From positions 124,001 to 188,000 of the forward strand of contig JAMKCH010005384.1 in the NCBI GenBank assembly GCA_023653785.1: a stretch of DNA of 64,000 nt, written 5' to 3'. A program made the position numbers and the translations under genes. Below the pieces are notes generated by a model. It did not search any database. It saw only the letters and a list, made by a program, of their open reading frames with translations, and was not told where the DNA came from. The stretch comes from Ophioderma brevispina. Its lineage: Eukaryota > Echinodermata > Ophiuroidea > Amphilepidida > Ophiodermatidae. Positions 52,041 through 63,380 of the stretch are shown here, piece by piece (position 1 is the first letter of the stretch; every line of letters starts with the position of its first letter).

Positions 52041-52870
52041 TTTTGCTCATTTTACAGTTATCTTTATGCATTTTTTGTTTCTTTTGAAGCACATTTTTTA
52101 AGATCCACACTTAAAAGATATTGTTTAAGATCCGCACACTTAAAAGATACATGACACTATGAAAGCACAGAACCTCATAATAATTATGAAAAAATGTACA
52201 TAATTACTGTGCAACTTTTTACGGAATTATGTAGACATTTTATTAATTTAGACAATATATGAACTCGTATAATGGTTGCATAACATTTTGTATGTGCATA
52301 TACTAAAAGGAAGTCGCCATAAATCATAAAAGTGCCCTATTACATGACGTGAAACCTTATGAAGGTAACGTTACGCTGCCATCATGACAACATCAGTGAT
52401 CTATTCAAACATTTACTGTAATGGTGACTCGATTTACTACTCTTAACCAGATAAATTGGTAACGTGAACAGCTAATGTGACAAAATCTTGTCCAGCGATC
52501 TGCTGTTTACAATTTTAGTCGGGTTCCGATTTCACTGAGAAATACGGGAAATTTTATGTTCCATACATTGGATTTAAAAAACTGGGTCAAACCTTTTCTG
52601 GAAGGTGTGTTTCGGGGATGGATTGATATAGGTTCATATTTCACTCAGAAGTGTGTTCAATGACCTGAACTGGCAGAGGATCCCATAATGTTCTTGCAAA
52701 AATTAAACAACCTTAGAAGTTTTTAAGAAGTTTTTATATTATGAAAGGCGAAATGTATGACAAAGCGGTTAAAAATATAATAGAGGATATAAATGAACAT
52801 TCCATGATTAAAAATGGGGGATTACTGTCCCAATTTTAAACGAACTCAGTAGGGAAAAATATTCAAGACA

Positions 52871-53842
52871 AATAGACAAAAATAAATATTGGCATATTTT
52901 AATTTTATTTTATTTTAGTGAACGTGTAGGATGTTACCTTGTTTATTGTTTTGCACTTCATCATAAACGAGGTCCATCGGTATGTAACGATACCACGAAT
53001 AAATCAAACATGCACACATTGGGTTTTGCTGCTGATGCGACATATCATACATGGAAAGTAAATCAAACTTAAAAGTTTATATCAAATTAATGGGACGTAG
53101 GCGAAAGTCATTAAAAATTTGACCAACATACAAATAGTTTCGAAATAAAGGATATGTGCGTTGTACTTAAGATTGCGATGGTACAGTTATCATAAATTTT
53201 AAGATATTAGAATAATGCTATGCCAATTCATGGCTAGTCAAGCTGAAACAATAGGAAATGCATATGAGATGGGGTTCCATAAAATAGTGCAGCCGACAAA
53301 TGGGACCACAAATAAAGATTCAAAAGTATTGCCGTGCTGCCTTTTGCTATACCTTAAATTTGTGCCCGTTTGGGGAGTACAAGTAACAATGGAATGTCGC
53401 CAAGAAGCTTATACTATTAACAGCCCACGGCACACCGGCCAATTTTATTGGTTATTCATACGGTTTGTAGAATGTAATAGCCAATCAGAGACACGATAAG
53501 AAAGCGTTATATGGCATCCAGCCCATCTAGAAGCTCGTTTTTGATGGTATTCAGAGGTTATAATATTATGTTACATAATGTAATGAGCCAATCAAGAGAT
53601 AACAGAAAAGAAAGGTGGTGGACAGCGGGGATTAGTGTTACAGTGCCCATCCGCTGCAATTTTCGTAATCATATCAGACATCTGAAAAAGGCGTGTTGCA
53701 TCAACCCTGGGCAATCAAACCCACTTGTCAACCAACCTACACCCCGCTCAAATGCTTTGTGTGTAACCTTTGCATGCAGTAGATCAGGCAGAATAAAAAG
53801 CTATTCTATTCAGTGGGTTCAGTGGGTGTGGTTTATCTTGTT
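52871..53842. other. Single-copy DNA after the array
   Basis: No gene or repeat recognised. Two frames of 94 and 111 codons (53215-53499 and 53511-53846, plus strand) have no domain. Confidence 0.5.
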
Positions 53843-54192
53843 TTAGCAAGAATTTGATTGGTTTATGTCAAAGCTCCGCCCATCCATTACTGGGTAATAG
53901 TGGATAGTGCGTGCAGCAATTACGCGGTGTAGTCGAGTACACATGACACGCGCAAGTGGCGCGTTTATACTGCGTCGTGCATTTCGCGTTGGTACGCAAA
54001 TGCATTTACGCAGCGTGACACCACCGAACGATGATGTGGTTCCTTGGATTGAAACATTTGTTTTCAGAGGGTGCAATTATTTAATGAAATAAAAAGAATG
54101 ATTTAGAATATTTTTGACAAATATTAGGTCAATAAAAAAGCAAAAATTACACAATTCTAAATAGATCGAGAAGTAAAAGAGTGATATTTTTT

Positions 54193-54333
54193 TTGTTTTG
54201 GCCATCTTAGATGGTGTCATAATGGATTGCCATCCAATATTTTTTATCGTGGTGGATACCGGCTGGGCCGGCATCCACCACTCAAATGGATGCCCTATCC
54301 ATTATACACCATCCTAAGATGGCCCAACACAAA
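54193..54333. repeat. Palindrome at the inner end of the left arm
   Basis: This segment is itself nearly self-complementary. 'ttgttttggccatcttagatggtgt' faces 'acaccatcctaagatggcccaacacaa', with inner pairs 'ggattgccatcc' / 'ggatgccctatcc' and 'gtggtggata' / 'catccaccac', and a GCCGGC-type centre. Confidence 0.9.
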
Positions 54334-54346
54334 ATCGCATCTTTTA

Positions 54347-55751
54347 TTCTCTAAATAAATTCGGCCTTCAGCTACGGTCGTACGACGAGTGCTCTTAAAG
54401 CTCAGTGTGTTGTCTTCCATTCATTTTCTGGCATGTTGAGTGACCTGTGCCTTTGTGTGAAGATCCCAAATAAATGAAATAATAAGTGAAAGCTCCAATA
54501 AACTCCATTTTCCCGTTCCCCGTGAGAAATGGTATTTATGTCAAAATCAACGTAAACTCTCAATAGTCTTTGTTCGCTCTACAATATTCAGTCTGCAGCA
54601 TTGGTGGCCCTGAGGATGAGCAGTGGCGTAACGTCGAGGTTGGGGGTTGAGAGGGATTGGGGTTAGGGGTGGCAAGGGGGAACGTTCCCCTTGCTCAAAT
54701 TATCGGATTCTGGGACCCTACCGTCTTATGTTTTAATTTTAATTAAAAATGCTTTTCTTAGTAATTTGTGTGGACAGTACATTTCAACCTATTTTATTAT
54801 CAAACTATGGAATGATATAACATGTGTTTTAATAAATGAGTTTACGTACAGCTTTTCAAACCATTCAAAAAGTTGAAAAATAAAACGGGGTCAAAGGTCA
54901 TATTGAGCCCATTCGAGATCAATTTGCGCACATAAGCCTTGACTGGTCAAGTGGTTCTTGTGAACGAACACGGACATACATACAGACCCTACATATAAAC
55001 ATACACACAGAAAGAATCTGGTACCAAAGGTCACAGAGAGGTCATTAGAGGTCAAAAGTCACATAGAGATCAATTGTTCACAGTGACCAACGTATGAAGT
55101 TTTAATGGAAAATGCATGCAAGAATGAAAGCAGTAAGCAGCCAGCCTAACCAAAAAGAAACACACGCACATACGCAGAAGGAATCTGCTATGACGAATCA
55201 CCGATGGCTTTAAACCCAGGTGATAAAAAAAGTCGCGGGGTGCGAGATCTCCTTTATAACCAATTAACTTGGAATGGGCCAAAAGAACCCCTGTTCAATA
55301 ACACATAGGTTAACATAATAAACTGTATTTGAAACCAGTGAAGCAAATCCAATAACAAGAACACTTCTTCATCCTATCAGAGACACATTTGGTGGCACAT
55401 TGTTCACTAACAAAAAGAACACAGTGGAGAAAAAAAATGCAATTTGAAAAACACTCTCTGAGCGGCGTTGTGTTCCATTTAGTGTTGTAGTGTTGTGTTA
55501 TTTTTATAGCGGGGACGCCTCTGACATGACTAGACTTCATCTGTTTTACTTGACTTACATATTTTTCCCTTTTGGAAACACACTGACTGTTGATAATACG
55601 CAGTCAATACGTTCACAAACCACCACACACAACACCTAAAAACGGTGTCTAATCTTACTGAAAACGTCGATCACGCAGTCACAAATCTTGCTTTGCTTCA
55701 GATGTTTAAGTGGCAAGTCTACTTGGCGCTCACTTGTTATATATAGCAGGT
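54347..55751. other. Spacer of the long inverted-repeat element
   Basis: No transposase found. At 54621 CAGTGGCGTAACGTCG resembles the start of hAT elements and may be a nested insertion, but no matching opposite end was seen. At 55023-55070 'aggtca' recurs several times at short spacing. The longest frames are 60-76 codons and unremarkable. Confidence 0.5.
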
Positions 55752-55770
55752 AATAAAATAAAAGATGCGA

Positions 55771-55914
55771 TTTTGTTTTGGCCATCTTAGATGGTGTCAT
55801 AATGGATGGGCATCCAATATTTTTGAGTGGTGGATGCCGCGCAGCCGGTATCCACCACGATCACATATGGATGCCCATCCATTTATGACACCCACTACGA
55901 ATGCCAAAACACAA
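55771..55914. repeat. Palindrome at the inner end of the right arm
   Basis: This is the inverted counterpart of the 54193-54333 palindrome and likewise nearly self-complementary: 'gttttggccatcttagatggtgtcat' against 'atgacacccactacgaatgccaaaac', with the centre 'gtggtggatgccgcgcagccggtatccaccac' read in parts. Confidence 0.9.
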
Positions 55915-56268
55915 TCTCAGCTTTTTTCTCATCTTACTTAGAATTGTGGTACTTTTGCTTTTTATAAAATCGACATCAATTTATTTGTCCAAAAATATTC
56001 TTACACCATTCTTTTTATTCTTTAAATATTACACCCCTCTTGAAAAACAATGTTTCAAAATCCAAGGAGCCAAGTCATCGCGCGGGGTGAGTCGTCACGT
56101 TGCGTAAATTGCATTTTGGCTGACCAACAGCGACCCAATGCAAGAACGCAGTAAACCGCCGCGGTGGGGTCAGGCTACAACCCGCGTAATTGCTGCCTTC
56201 ACTATCCCCTCTATACCCCAGTAATATGATGGGGCGTAGCTTTGACATAACCCAATCAATTTCTTTGT

Positions 56269-59200
56269 TTAACAATGGATTAACAACGGCCCCCCCCTGA
56301 AATAAGAATAAAACATCTTCATCTCGAGATTAAATTGTTTTCTTTTAAATTCTGTCGTCGTTGATGTATCATTCGAATTACATACAAACAAACACCCCCT
56401 TACCTCGTTCCAGCCGATATTGTTGGCGTTTTATTGAGGTCCTGATATGGGTATTGAGAAATGTTCGCTTTTCAATTGCTCAATTTATATTAAACACATT
56501 TTGCTATGTTCAAAAAACGTGATGAATTTTTGGAAAATATCATAGTTCTCGTAGCAAACAATATTTAGCCTATATTAAAGGCATTACATAAAATCGTGGG
56601 CAAAAAATATTTACGTTAAAAACAACAACAAAAAAATTCTGGGTACAAATGTACACTCTCAATATGCACAGTTAAGTGTTATTAGTCCGTCAATTTTGGC
56701 TCTGCTATACAGAACAAGATTGGTGGCAGTGGTCGGTGAATACTAATGAAATAAATCCACTCGGATTACGGACGGAATTGCAAGATCATGGTTATATTTG
56801 AAAGAAAGGCACAACAAATATTACAAACCGGAATTAAAAAAAAAAAACCATTTAGTATGCGAACTCAACTTGGTGAATATCGGGAGCACCACTCGAAGCG
56901 ACTCTGGTTGTTTTATCAATAATCTTTCTACATTAGGTTTGAGTCTTTTCATGTAATTAAATTCAATTCATTTCGGAGAGTATACGTACAGTTGAGTTGG
57001 TGCGAAAAACATAGGCATGCGTATCCTAACGCAAAATAGGACCCACAGAAGTCTTAAGTCTTCAATACATTGTCCACTCTTGTAGTCTGTTGTCTCACAA
57101 TTTTATATTTAGTATTCTTTATATTACTTTGCAGATCTCATTGAATGATTATGCAGGAAAAAGTAAAAATTGGCTTGTCGGTTTACAGGACGCATTTATT
57201 TCAGCTAAGTGACTAACGTTTTTGTAAGCTTCAATTATATTTTATGTTTCGTTTGAATTTCTTCACGTTGCTGACTGTACCAGCGCAAGTCGTTATTCCT
57301 GTTTCAAACCCTCAAATAAATATATACAGAACCTCGTGAAGTTTATGCCGCCACAAGCCTTGCACGTTTTATTGCAATTTGAAAATGTTAAATAAAAGGA
57401 TAACAGTTGGAAATATAACTTTCCATGAAATAATGTTTCTGGTATGTTTTTAATACTCTTGGTATTTAAAGATTACGCTTACTGTGGTATTTAAATGTCA
57501 AAACAAATCACCCATGTGATATCAAAGACTTGTTAGATGAAAACTACGACTTACTCTAGATTTCTCTGCGTCTGGGTTGTCTTATACTATATGCATGGAA
57601 TAACACATATTTGTTGAGGAAATCTTAGTCAAAGGTTAGGGATTATTACTACTAAAACATTATTTCCATGGTAGGGAAAAATCTACTCAGATTGCCAACA
57701 ATTTACTCAATTAGACCACAATTCAAATGTACGTATTGCAAAGGCAACAAAAGTTTAATATAAAAGTTTTAATTAAACAATACACCGGTAACATAACAAA
57801 CGAATATTATAAAGGTCGCCCGGACGTAAAGGATACAAAAATTTCAACCATTAGAAATTTCACTTTATTACTTCTATGGGAGTTCAATCAAATGCAATAA
57901 AGAAAGTAACCGTAATTCGTATATTGTACACATAGTATATGTTACGTAAAATAGCTTTAAAAGATTGCGTAGCGATTCTGGCAGCAAAAATGGAGTTGCC
58001 AATATGTATATTTGCACGGTTTGTGTTACTTAAAATAAGATTTAAAAGAGTTACGAAAAATAAGATTTTAAGGTGCACTCTGAATACTATGGTTTGCCAG
58101 CCGTAACACATGTCCACAGACCCACACTCCATGAACCTACGAAATACAAATATCACGCTTGCACACAATCTTATGTGCAATGGAGGGTTTCGCGTACGTA
58201 TAGCGTCGGTGTGTAAGAGTACGGTCTCAACTTTTTTTTTCAAAGATAGAATAGCCGAATGTGTATACAAGTAATACAAATATATTACCCAAGTCGGGAA
58301 TTAATTGAAGCGTGGCTCTATTTGTTGCTTCTTTTTTATTCGATGGTGTAGGGCAGTTCAATTTGCTTAATTGTTTTGCAAGTTTGTGTCAATCGTACCG
58401 TGAGTTGAGTATGTAAGAACGGATTTTAAGAAAAACAGGCATGTTATGGAACTAGTCCTTTTGCTTTGATCAAGGCCATTTTTTAGGCTCCTGAAGATGT
58501 CTTTCCATTGTATTCACATAGTACCGCTCCCGCCCCAGATTTTTCAATCCCTAGGAGAAAAATGTTACCCAAAATGTTAAACTAAACACTTTTTCTCATC
58601 AAGCACGAAAAGAAAGTATTGACGTAAGGGAAAAGTGATCCCCGTACAATCAAAAAACAATAACATTAAATATTTTGTTTCATTTTCAGATGCATTCTGT
58701 TTCTCATTGGCTTGAAAACTTTTTTAATAAATATCCAATTTGGTGGACGTAAAAAATAATTTAAAAAAATGGCATCATGATGGTATATATCGATCTTAAT
58801 AATAAATTAAGCTTCAAATTGGGAACTTGGTCCCATTTCCTGAAGAATATCAAGTCAGAAGTTAAAAACACACATATACCATATCAAGACCTTATGGCTC
58901 TCCATAACGTTAAATCAGATGATAAGTCGCAATGCAGGTGGAAGCATTACAATGATTTTCATTTGTGGTTGAATATAAACTCCATACAAACACGGGATTT
59001 CAATATTGCTATTCCCAATTCTCACAACATAACAACGAGCACTTGATTTCCGGGAGGTAAATAAAAAAAGTGATATCAAAAATGTATTTGTAGGGAGATT
59101 GAATAAGCTTTTGCAAGCCCTGTTTTTCTCATGAATACACGCTTTCATCATAGTGATACAAAAAATACAAATTTTCAATAAAGTAGGTGAAGCTTGTCAC

Positions 59201-59379
59201 AGTATTTTATGAATGGCATCATAACGCGAAGTAATAATTGCAAAAATCAGAAACTGAATAAATTCGTCACCTTAGGCGTAGTAAAAATACATGCTTAGCG
59301 TTTCCCGCGTCCTCTTTTTGGGCCGCTTCAATTTTCTTTTTCTTTTTCCAAACATATTGTCACAACTTTAGTAGAAAGG
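56269..59379. other. Single-copy non-coding DNA
   Basis: I recognise no gene. A 131-codon frame (57884-58279, minus) and an 89-codon frame (58777-59046, plus) have no domain, signal peptide or splice context I can support. Confidence 0.55.
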
Positions 59380-60533
59380 TCTTTCAGCAGTGAGATGCTT
59401 CCTACAATGTGTTAATGTACAAGAAGTTTTATTTTAAACAGGTTTTGTAATCATTAAGGCTTGAGAGGTCTGTCTGGACAGAAGAAGGAATAAAAATGGC
59501 CCCTCCTTTTCACATTGCATCCACTGAAGGGTTCTTTCAGCAGTTGAGATCTTTGCTAAAAATTAAAAAGTAATTAAATTTGGGATTTTTTGCTTAGATA
59601 TATTACCTTAGGAGGTAATTAATAATTAATAATACTAAATCAAATAACATTTTAATGTTTTTAAATTATAGCATCAATTTTAATTTGTTCATGCCCTGCT
59701 CTTAACTGTTGTAGTATATGGGGAAATAAGGCGATTTTGAAGCTTATGAGAAAATACAAGATGGTATAATTTGGCTCTATTTGCAAATGATTATTTAAGT
59801 TGGTTAGGTCTCGAGAGATATAATGAATTATTTGTTCCCAAAACTTATATTGGAGTTGCTGAGGATGGAAGTGAAGGTTCTTTCAGCAGTTGAGGGGGGG
59901 GAGCTTCCTACGATTTGTTTATGTACAAGAAGTACTTGGAAAACCGGTTTTGTTATATAAGAAGGTCTGTCTGACAGAAGAAGGAAATAAAAATGGCCTC
60001 CTCATTTTCTGCCATGCATCCACTGAAGGGTTCTTTCAGCAGTGAGATCTTCCTAAAAATTAAAGTACGTAATAAATCTTGGGATTTATTTGATTAGATA
60101 TATACATTAGGAGGTAATTAATAATTAATAATACTTAAATCAAAGAACCTTTTATATGCTGATAAGAATCAATTTTAATTTGTAATGCCATGCTCTTAAC
60201 GGTTTGTAAGTCTATGGGAGGAAAATAGGCGATTTGAGGTTCTGAGGAAAAATACAAGATGGTATAAATTTTGGCTATTATTTTGCAAGATTATTTTAAA
60301 ATTGGTTTATAAAAAAAAAGAACCACAGGGAAAATGAACAAAAATAAAAACATTAAATTGGAGTTGCTGAGGATGGAAAGGTGAAGGTTCTTTCAGCAGT
60401 GAGATGCTTCCTACAGATTTGTTTATGTACAGAAGTTAATTTAAACAGGTTTTGTAATCATAAGAGGTCTTTGAAGGAAGAAAGGAAATAAAAATGGCCC
60501 CCCTCCCTCCTTTTTCTGAACATCATCCACTAC
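59380..60533 (+). repeat. Tandem repeat, period about 500 bp, 2.3 copies
   Basis: The copies start at 59380, 59878 and 60388, each with 'ttctttcagcag' followed by 'gcttcctac' and 'tgtacaagaagt' or close variants. A shared 'aataaaaatggcc' and 'tccactgaagggttctttcagcag' recur within each unit (second internal 'ttctttcagcag' at 59530 and 60029). Unit lengths are 498, 510 and a partial 146 bp. Another shared piece is 'aggaggtaattaataattaataata'. No protein frame is maintained. Confidence 0.9.
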
Positions 60534-61914
60534 AATGAATTTTAAAATATGGTTAAAATATGGATATGGATATCTTTCACTTATTCGGATAAGAAATAAA
60601 AAGCCACTCTTCCTTCCTCTTTTTCATAAACATGCGAGCTAAACATGTTTTATTTAATCGGATAAGCATTAAAGCGAACCTAATTACCATTTCCAATTTT
60701 TAGAGAGTTAATGGTATTGTAAGGTTTCCAATGTTATAAGCGTGAAAATGACACATAATTTGTTATGCTTTTTCTGGTTTTTTCCTTCTAAATTTGTCAC
60801 GCGGTAATTTTCCTGGGGCTCTTCAACGAGTACTATTTCAAAATGCCCAAAATGTCAGTTAGAACCTTGACGAATGTAGTGGCGCGTAAATGTTTTAAGC
60901 TTGAGTAAGTACCAAAATGCAAAGGATTTAAGCACTGTTTAATAGTGTTGCAAGTTTTGCAATGGAAGAACATATGCCTACATGTTAATTGTTGTACTTA
61001 CTCGCCATGCGCGATGAGTGGGAACAGTGAACATTAACCCTTTAATTTGGCAGATTCTGCATAGGTTAGTGATTTCAGAAATGGCTTCATAAACCTTTTA
61101 ATTTTGGAGATAAGTCATTTCAGCATCACTGATCTAAGGCCTGATTTGGAATTTAATTTCAAAGTTTATGTATTGTATTCTAGATTTGTGATGGAAACTG
61201 CATTAATTTTGGATTTGGTGAGAATGAAATACTTTTTAATTGCTTGCATGGCTCAGAGTTTAAAATCTAGTTGGCTGTTTAGTGATTTCGCATTACTATA
61301 ACGTATTGGAAAGAAATATTGAGAAAGAAAACATCTTTCAGGAGGTCTACAAAATCCCAGCAAACAAAACGTAATTCAAAATTTTTATAAAGTCTGGCAG
61401 AAATAATATAAAAGGGTTTGTTATGAACAGCATCCTGTTTAAAAAATTGGAAATTACAAATTTGCTTTTCGTAATTTGTCTGAAATTAAAACAGCAAAGT
61501 TCAGACAATATACAAGTAAGCATTCTGTACTGTCCATTTTGAAAACGAAAACCCATTGTGTCAGGGGTTTGGATATGTTTATTAAAATCTGTAATAAAAA
61601 ATTAAACTTAATAAAAACTATGTTTTAAAGACGTTTTAGTTAAATATCTCCAGAAAATGTGTTTTTCTGGAAACGATATCTAATTTTTTAAAAATATAAT
61701 ATTTTAAAACAGTTAAGGACGAACAAAATCTTAAATTGATTTGTGCTGCGAACTTAGTATGATTGTATTATTAGTATATCACTTTCCAACAAGGTCATGC
61801 TCTAAATTATCATATAGAGAGCGAAAGAATTGTGGTTCAACCCAACTTATAAAACAAATATAGAACGATTTATTACCAAAATCTTTTGTGCACCTTTTTA
61901 ACATTCACCGGGAG
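60534..61914. other. Single-copy non-coding DNA
   Basis: Nothing recognisable on either strand before the LINE remnant. Frames of 65-69 codons (61104-61301 plus, 61347-61556 minus) are unremarkable. Confidence 0.5.
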
Positions 61915-62815
61915 AATCATAACTACGACACGAGTACAAGAACGATTTAAAATACCTATGCAAAAGATGACAAATATTTCACTAGGGACCAAAAATATGG
62001 AATGCGCTACCAAAGGAAATCAAAGTTGTTAGAACCCTTGGGCAATTTAAGTTCAAACTGAAATCCTTATTGAGAAACAAATTAACTTAATATTCATGTG
62101 TCGTCAATCAAATTTTGACCAATATATTGCTTGTGTCAAATTGAATCTTTATTAGTATCTTTACTATATGAATCATATTGTATTTGTTATATATATATAT
62201 ATATATATCATCTGAAATCGTACGGTTTGCCAGGAAGCACACATGATGTTTTTTCGTTTAAGTTAACTGAAATTCTTATTGGGATACAAAATAAGTATAT
62301 ATTCATGTGTCGTCAATCAAGTTTAACCATTATATTATTTGTGTCCAATTGAATCTATATAGTATTTTTATACTATATGAATTATGTTGTATTTGTTAGA
62401 TTTATCTGAAGTTGTTCGGTCTGCCAGGAGGTACACATGACGTTCTTTCGTTTACTCTGCTCAAATTTCATTTGCTCTGCAGCCATGCGACTCCAGCATG
62501 TTCAGATTATTGTAATGCAGAATGCGTAGACGATGTATGGTGTGCGTATGTGAGTGTTTTGTGTGATAGAGTTTGAGTGAAGTGTGTTTTGAGTGACGTG
62601 AGTTGTTGCTTGTAAGGTTGTACCCTTTTTTGAGTGTGTTTGTTTGTTATATTTTTATATTGTATCTTGTACTAGGGGGTGCATCATTTTACAGGGGGCA
62701 TTTTGACTTCCTGTTGTACATCCCCACTTTTGTGTGTTATATTTTTGTTTGTTTGTTTGTTATTATTTGATGTAAAGAAAGTTGATTGTATTGAAATAAA
62801 AAAAAACAATCAACA
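61915..62815 (+). mobile_element. 3' end of a non-LTR retrotransposon (CR1/L2 group)
   Basis: A 35-codon open stretch, 61986-62090, ends the polyprotein. It reads GPKIWNALPKEI, then FKFKLKSLL, then a stop, matching the conserved 'GPxxWNxLPxxI...FKxxLKxxL' tail of CR1/L2-type reverse-transcriptase proteins. The preceding piece HNYDTSTRT (61918-61944) is in another frame, so at least one frameshift has occurred. The 3' untranslated region contains a tandem duplication and ends after AATAAA (62796-62801), inside an A run. Near 62677-62730 GGGGGTGCATC and ACATCCCC face each other, as in 3' stem-loops used by LINE reverse transcriptases. The 5' part, including the endonuclease and polymerase core, is missing. 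Confidence 0.85.
62049..62452 (+). repeat. ~209-bp tandem duplication in the LINE 3' region
   Basis: 'aactgaaatccttattgag...catgtgtcgtcaatcaa...gtttgccaggaagcacacatgatg' (from 62049) is followed by a second copy from about 62259 to 62452. The first copy contains a (TA)n run (62170-62207) that is nearly absent from the second. The duplication includes the end of the coding region. Confidence 0.9.
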
Positions 62816-62820
62816 AACAT

Positions 62821-63023
62821 CTATGACTATTGCTTGTAAATAATTCAACATGCCATAAAAGCCTTACAAATACAAGAGGGTTTTATCTTATAGTTTGAAT
62901 GAGCACACATCGAGAAGGACTTGAAACTTTTGATTTACCTGCCCTTTTAAGAGAGTTCGTAAACGTGAGAGTTCTGGATCGAGACTAACACTCACAGAGG
63001 ATTCAAAAGCATTTTATATTCGT
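62821..63023. other. Short unannotated stretch
   Basis: Nothing recognisable between the LINE end and the next MITE. Confidence 0.5.
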
Positions 63024-63380
63024 CGCTGGGCGGGAAAACCTCATATGTAACTCCAGAGGTCAAATGCAAAACCCACATAGTAAACAAGGGCCCGATGATA
63101 AAACCTCATATGTGCATTTTGGTAACATCTGGTTCTAGTTTGAATTCAAAGCAAATATGATAGTAAATCATATGGCAGTTTATTTCAAGAATCTGGAGTA
63201 AATAATTAGTCTAATATTCTAGAAAGGAAAAACCTTTCTTGTGCAAGGCTTACAGCAAACTATTTCAGTTTTGGTGTCTCCCGAAAAATGTTAAATATGA
63301 GGTTTTGTCATGTTACGTTTTACTACAGTGAGTTTGCTCTTAAAGGTCAAATGCACATATGAGGTTTTTCCCACCCAGCG
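63024..63380. mobile_element. MITE-like element, 357 bp, 25-bp inverted ends
   Basis: The left end 63024-63048 (CGCTGGGCGGGAAAACCTCA and on to TATGT) and the right end 63355-63380 (complement CGCTGGGTGGGAAAAACCTC) are inverted repeats with one mismatch and one extra A. Inside, 'aaacctcatatgtgc' (near 63102) and the complement of 'aacctcatattta' (near 63293) form a second, weaker pair. Both arms are followed inward by 'ggtcaaatgc'-type sequence. I found no convincing target duplication. No transposase is encoded. Confidence 0.75.

Larger units (their letters stand above)
45225..52870 (+). repeat. Tandem unit, copy 4
   Basis: The same landmark order as the other copies: conserved block 45625-45800, 'accataaaccttctttcttt' near 46441, 'gccaccgaagatttaaaaca' near 47331, 'tttcgactttttcccattatc' region near 49105, and 'gtcgggttccgatttcac' near 52517. 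Deletions remove about 1.85 kb near 46800 (equivalent to 28272-30110) and about 260 bp near 47405. Homology ends near 52870 in 'ttttaaacgaactcag'. DNA at 47915-48580 and 49270-50040 has no counterpart in other copies. Confidence 0.85.
53843..56268. mobile_element. 2.4-kb element with ~500-bp terminal inverted repeats
   Basis: The left arm (53843-54346) and right arm (55752-56268) are reverse complements along their whole length, with many small changes. Matching segments from outside to inside are 'tttgattggtttatgtcaaagctccgccc' against 'ttgattgggttatgtcaaagctacgccc' (interrupted runs), 'gcagcaattacgcgg', 'ttccttggatt.gaaaca', 'aataaaaagaatg', 'aaaagcaaaa.t.cacaattcta' and 'gttttggccatcttagatgg'. 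The spacer is about 1.4 kb. A TTGTTT-type direct repeat may flank it, but this is uncertain. No transposase frame is seen in the spacer. Long inverted ends of this size are found in Foldback-type and some Mutator-like elements. I cannot assign a superfamily. Confidence 0.85.

Noticed and set aside
57884..58279. 131-codon minus-strand frame
   Set aside because: No domain, no coding bias and no splice or conservation support.
59380..60533. CRISPR-like array
   Set aside because: The repeat unit is about 500 bp and eukaryotic; there are no short regular repeats with unique spacers anywhere in the window.
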